Below, in pieces: positions 6,097 to 8,220 of a DNA stretch of 8,220 nt (position 1 is the first letter of the stretch; each line of letters starts with the position of its first letter). Under the pieces are notes generated by a model. It worked only from the letters and a program-made list of their open reading frames with translations. It made no database searches and was not told the DNA's origin. The DNA comes from an uncultured Bacteroidales bacterium (lineage in GTDB: Bacteria; Bacteroidota; Bacteroidia; Bacteroidales; Paludibacteraceae): positions 1 to 8,220 of the forward strand of contig CALAUY010000002.1 in NCBI GenBank assembly GCA_937892015.1, read 5' to 3'. A program made the translations under genes and the position numbers.

Positions 6097-6152
6097 CTAC
6101 TAAACTACTAAACTATTAAACTACTAAACTATTAAACGATTAAACCGTTAAT
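6097..6152. repeat. Seven-copy octamer repeat between dgt and the MATE gene
   Basis: Seven 8-nt units fill 6097-6152: CTACTAAA, CTACTAAA, CTATTAAA, CTACTAAA, CTATTAAA, CGATTAAA and CCGTTAAT. The array begins one base from the MATE TTG start and abuts the dgt stop (TAA, 6155-6153). On the mRNA strand the unit is TTTAGTAG, so the untranslated leader of the MATE gene is repeat sequence. A change in copy number would shift spacing by 8 nt without altering either protein. Confidence 0.9.
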
Positions 6153-7478
6153 TTACAAACTGGGAATGCTTATTCCCATAATCATGCGATAGAGGTCGAG
6201 CGCATAGACGTCGGTCATGCCCGAGAGGTAATCGAGCACGGAGAGGACGCGTGTGTAGAGGTCTGCCGATCTCACTTCGTACTGCGATGGTACACGGTCG
6301 AGCAGGCGCTGCGAATAGGCTTTTTCGGGCGCAAGAGCCGCGTCGATGTAGCACTCCAGCAGTTCGCTGATGACTTTGTAGCCGCCCAACTCGATGTCGA
6401 GCACCGGTTGCGATTTGTAGATGCGCTCCACCGCCACTCGCTCCACCTCTCCGAACGCATTCCGGAGTGGTGCGGGCAATGATTTGACGAGTGCGGACAT
6501 CCGCTCACCCTGCATCAACTCGTCTTCATGGTCGAGGAAGATTTGCGCGCACGCATCAACGAGCACGCCGATGACAACAGAGCGCAAGTACGCCAACTGC
6601 TCGTTGGTGTCCTCAACGCGCTTGAGGTGCTCCATGCGCCGAGCACGATGCTCCTCGTCGAAGAAATTGAGGTAGAGTTCGCGCGTCTGCTCGAATGGCA
6701 CTATATGCAGTTTGCACGCATCTTCGAGGTCCATCATCTCGTAACAGATATCGTCAGCGGCTTCTACGAGATAAACTAACGGATAACGCGCGTATTGGTT
6801 AGCGTCGGCAGGATTGCGGCAGATGCCCAAGTCAGCGGCGATGCGCTCGTAGAGTGGTTGATCTTGCAGGAAGAAGCCGAACTTCTGCTTACCTTGCGGA
6901 CAGTAAATGCTGGCGTACGGGTACTTGACGATGGAGGCGAGGGTACCGTACGTGAGCGCAAACCCGCCGTCACGGCGACCATGGAACTGGTGCGCGAGTA
7001 GCCGAAAAGCGTTGGCGTTGCCCTCGAAAGAGACAAAATCCGTCCACTGCTCGTCCGTGAAACGCGAGCGCAACTGCAAGCCCGGGCCTTCAGAGAAATA
7101 CGTGCCGATGGCGCGCTCTCCCGAGTGCCCGAATGGTGGATTACCCATGTCGTGCGCCAGACATGCGGCCGAAACGATGCTGCCAATCTCCTCAAAAACA
7201 GCGGGCGAGTCGGGGGACTTGGCACGCAATCCGCGGGCCACTTTGCTGCCCAACGAACGACCAACGGTACTCACTTCCAACGAATGCGTGAGGCGGTTGT
7301 GCACAAAAATACTGCCAGGGAGGGGGAACACTTGCGTCTTGTTCTGCAACCGACGAAACGGCGCAGAAAAGATTAGACGGTCGTAGTCGCGTTCGAACTC
7401 CGAACGGACGTCTTTACTCAAAAAATGGTACTGCTCAAGACCCAAACGCTTGGCAGAAAGTAGTTGTTTCCAGTTCAT
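6153..7478 (-). CDS. dgt: Deoxyguanosinetriphosphate triphosphohydrolase (dGTPase), HD superfamily
   Basis: This cytoplasmic enzyme splits dGTP (and often other dNTPs) to the deoxynucleoside and triphosphate, helping set dNTP pools. The 441-aa protein has the HD-domain metal ligands in order: His65 in NRLTHSLEV, His109-Asp110 in AHDMGNPPFGHSGE and Asp242 or Asp243 in EAADDICYE. The dGTPase signature RRLQNKTQVFPLP is at 42-54. The start is the ATG at 7476-7478 (MNWKQLL). A GTG at 7547 would add 23 residues, but it lies upstream of the promoter and the added sequence is not dGTPase-like. The promoter leaves a leader of only about 12 nt. The gene is divergent from rfbD and followed by the MATE gene on the same strand. 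The frame is intact and key residues are present. Confidence 0.95.
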   Translation of the reverse strand: MNWKQLLSAKRLGLEQYHFLSKDVRSEFERDYDRLIFSAPFRRLQNKTQVFPLPGSIFVHNRLTHSLEVSTVGRSLGSKVARGLRAKSPDSPAVFEEIGSIVSAACLAHDMGNPPFGHSGERAIGTYFSEGPGLQLRSRFTDEQWTDFVSFEGNANAFRLLAHQFHGRRDGGFALTYGTLASIVKYPYASIYCPQGKQKFGFFLQDQPLYERIAADLGICRNPADANQYARYPLVYLVEAADDICYEMMDLEDACKLHIVPFEQTRELYLNFFDEEHRARRMEHLKRVEDTNEQLAYLRSVVIGVLVDACAQIFLDHEDELMQGERMSALVKSLPAPLRNAFGEVERVAVERIYKSQPVLDIELGGYKVISELLECYIDAALAPEKAYSQRLLDRVPSQYEVRSADLYTRVLSVLDYLSGMTDVYALDLYRMIMGISIPSL

Positions 7479-7496
7479 TTTTGCAAAAAAAGTGTG

Positions 7497-7528
7497 CAAA
7501 GTTAACAAATTATTTGCAAATATGCAAA
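7497..7528 (-). promoter_or_regulatory. Promoter for dgt (-MATE)
   Basis: On the minus strand, TTTG (7528-7525), a 20-nt spacer and TAACTTTG (7504-7497) match the Bacteroidota promoter consensus exactly. Predicted transcription starts near 7490, about 12 nt before the dgt ATG. Its -33 box lies inside the spacer of the rfbD promoter. Confidence 0.8.
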
Positions 7529-7544
7529 TTTTTATGTAACTTTG
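7513..7544 (+). promoter_or_regulatory. Promoter for rfbD
   Basis: TTTG (7513-7516), a 20-nt spacer and TAACTTTG (7537-7544) match the consensus exactly. Transcription would begin near 7551, leaving about 20 nt of A-rich leader before the start. It overlaps the dgt promoter on the opposite strand by 16 bp, so the polymerase footprints must collide. Confidence 0.8.
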
Positions 7545-7570
7545 CACCCCGAAAACGAAAAAAAATGCTT

Positions 7571-8220
7571 ATGAACATACTTATTACGGGCTGTAACGGT
7601 CAATTAGGGAACGAAATGCGTGCAGGAATGAGTCTGCACAATGACCATCATTACCTCCTCACGGACATCAATGTAGATGACCCGTCTTTGCGTTTGGATA
7701 TCACCGACAAGAGGGCGGTGGAGACGTTCGTTCGGGAGCATCAAGTGGATCTTATCGTCAACTGTGCGGCATACACCAACGTCGATAAGGCCGAAGAGGA
7801 CGAGTTGACGGCGCGACGCATCAACTGCGATGCAGTGGCTAATCTTGCCGAGGCGGCTGAGCAGGTTGGGGCAAAGATGATTCACATATCGACGGATTAC
7901 GTGTTCGATGGCAAGGCATGCGTGCCATACACCGAGCGTGACGCTGTCTGTCCGGCCACTGCTTATGGTCGTACCAAGCGGGCGGGCGAAGAGGCGCTAC
8001 TCGGCATCCTCCCCGACGCGGTCATCATCCGAACGGCGTGGCTCTATTCGCCGTACGGCAATAATTTCGTGAAGACCATGATTCGTCTCGGTCAAGAGCG
8101 CGACGTGCTGCGCGTCGTGTTCGACCAAGTCGGCTCGCCAACGTACGCGCGCGACCTGGCAACGGCCATCAACGCCGTCGAGGACCTGCTCTGCGATGAG
8201 TATGCGCTCGAGTTCGCCTT
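7571..8220 (+). CDS. rfbD: dTDP-4-dehydrorhamnose reductase, 3'-truncated by window edge
   Basis: This cytoplasmic short-chain dehydrogenase/reductase carries out the last step of dTDP-L-rhamnose synthesis, the NAD(P)H-dependent reduction of dTDP-4-dehydro-L-rhamnose, supplying rhamnose for surface polysaccharide. The visible 216 residues hold the nucleotide-binding GCNGQLG (7-13), NCAAYTNVDKAE (64-75), STDYVFDG (107-114), the catalytic YGRTK (Tyr132, Lys136) and the RTAWLYSPYGNNFVKTM segment (154-170). The family is about 285-300 aa, so roughly the last quarter is missing. An in-frame ATG at 7565 would add only Met-Leu; 7571 is preferred because MNILITG is the canonical beginning, but either is possible. 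No rfbA, rfbB or rfbC gene is next to it in this window. Confidence 0.93.
   Translation, partial: MNILITGCNGQLGNEMRAGMSLHNDHHYLLTDINVDDPSLRLDITDKRAVETFVREHQVDLIVNCAAYTNVDKAEEDELTARRINCDAVANLAEAAEQVGAKMIHISTDYVFDGKACVPYTERDAVCPATAYGRTKRAGEEALLGILPDAVIIRTAWLYSPYGNNFVKTMIRLGQERDVLRVVFDQVGSPTYARDLATAINAVEDLLCDEYALEFA

Noticed and set aside
7479..7547. N-terminal extension of dgt from a GTG at 7547
   Set aside because: The extension would start upstream of the dgt promoter and cover both promoters, and its residues are not dGTPase-like.

Overview
The window looks like part of a Bacteroidales (Bacteroidota) chromosome. Three promoters match the Bacteroidota pattern, a TTTG-type -33 box, a 20-nt spacer and a TAnnTTTG -7 box, and leaders are A-rich with no Shine-Dalgarno sequence. 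The gene content also fits: a PgcA-type phosphohexomutase, a DinF-like MATE exporter, a dGTPase and an RmlD-type reductase. The genus cannot be fixed from sequence alone.

Positions 1-2950 are AT-rich accessory DNA. They hold the 3' part of a GNAT acetyltransferase gene (+), a 700-nt gene-free stretch packed with repeats and inverted repeats, and a 424-aa AAA ATPase with a DUF4143 region (-). The gene-free stretch includes a 121-nt element that can fold into a four-arm cloverleaf around a 60-nt near-perfect palindrome. Two three-copy arrays, at 583-654 and 2603-2664, have similar units in inverted orientation. A 6-bp direct repeat (TTTTGC) lies just outside each array. Together they could be the ends of an IS21-like or non-autonomous mobile unit carrying the ATPase.

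Positions 2950-8220 are GC-richer and compact, with ordinary core metabolism: the phosphohexomutase (+), converging on a dgt-MATE pair (both -), then rfbD (+), cut by the right edge. dgt and rfbD diverge from one intergenic region where two consensus promoters interlock, each -33 box lying in the other's spacer. The phosphohexomutase makes hexose-1-phosphate for nucleotide sugars and RfbD makes dTDP-L-rhamnose, so both feed surface-glycan synthesis. Dgt controls dNTP pools and the MATE protein exports small molecules.

Short tandem repeats fill many intergenic spaces (periods 7, 8, 9, 11, 23, 24, 30 and 35 nt). The most striking is a seven-copy octamer that exactly fills the gap between the dgt stop and the MATE start. 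No rRNA, tRNA, CRISPR array or intact transposase gene was seen.
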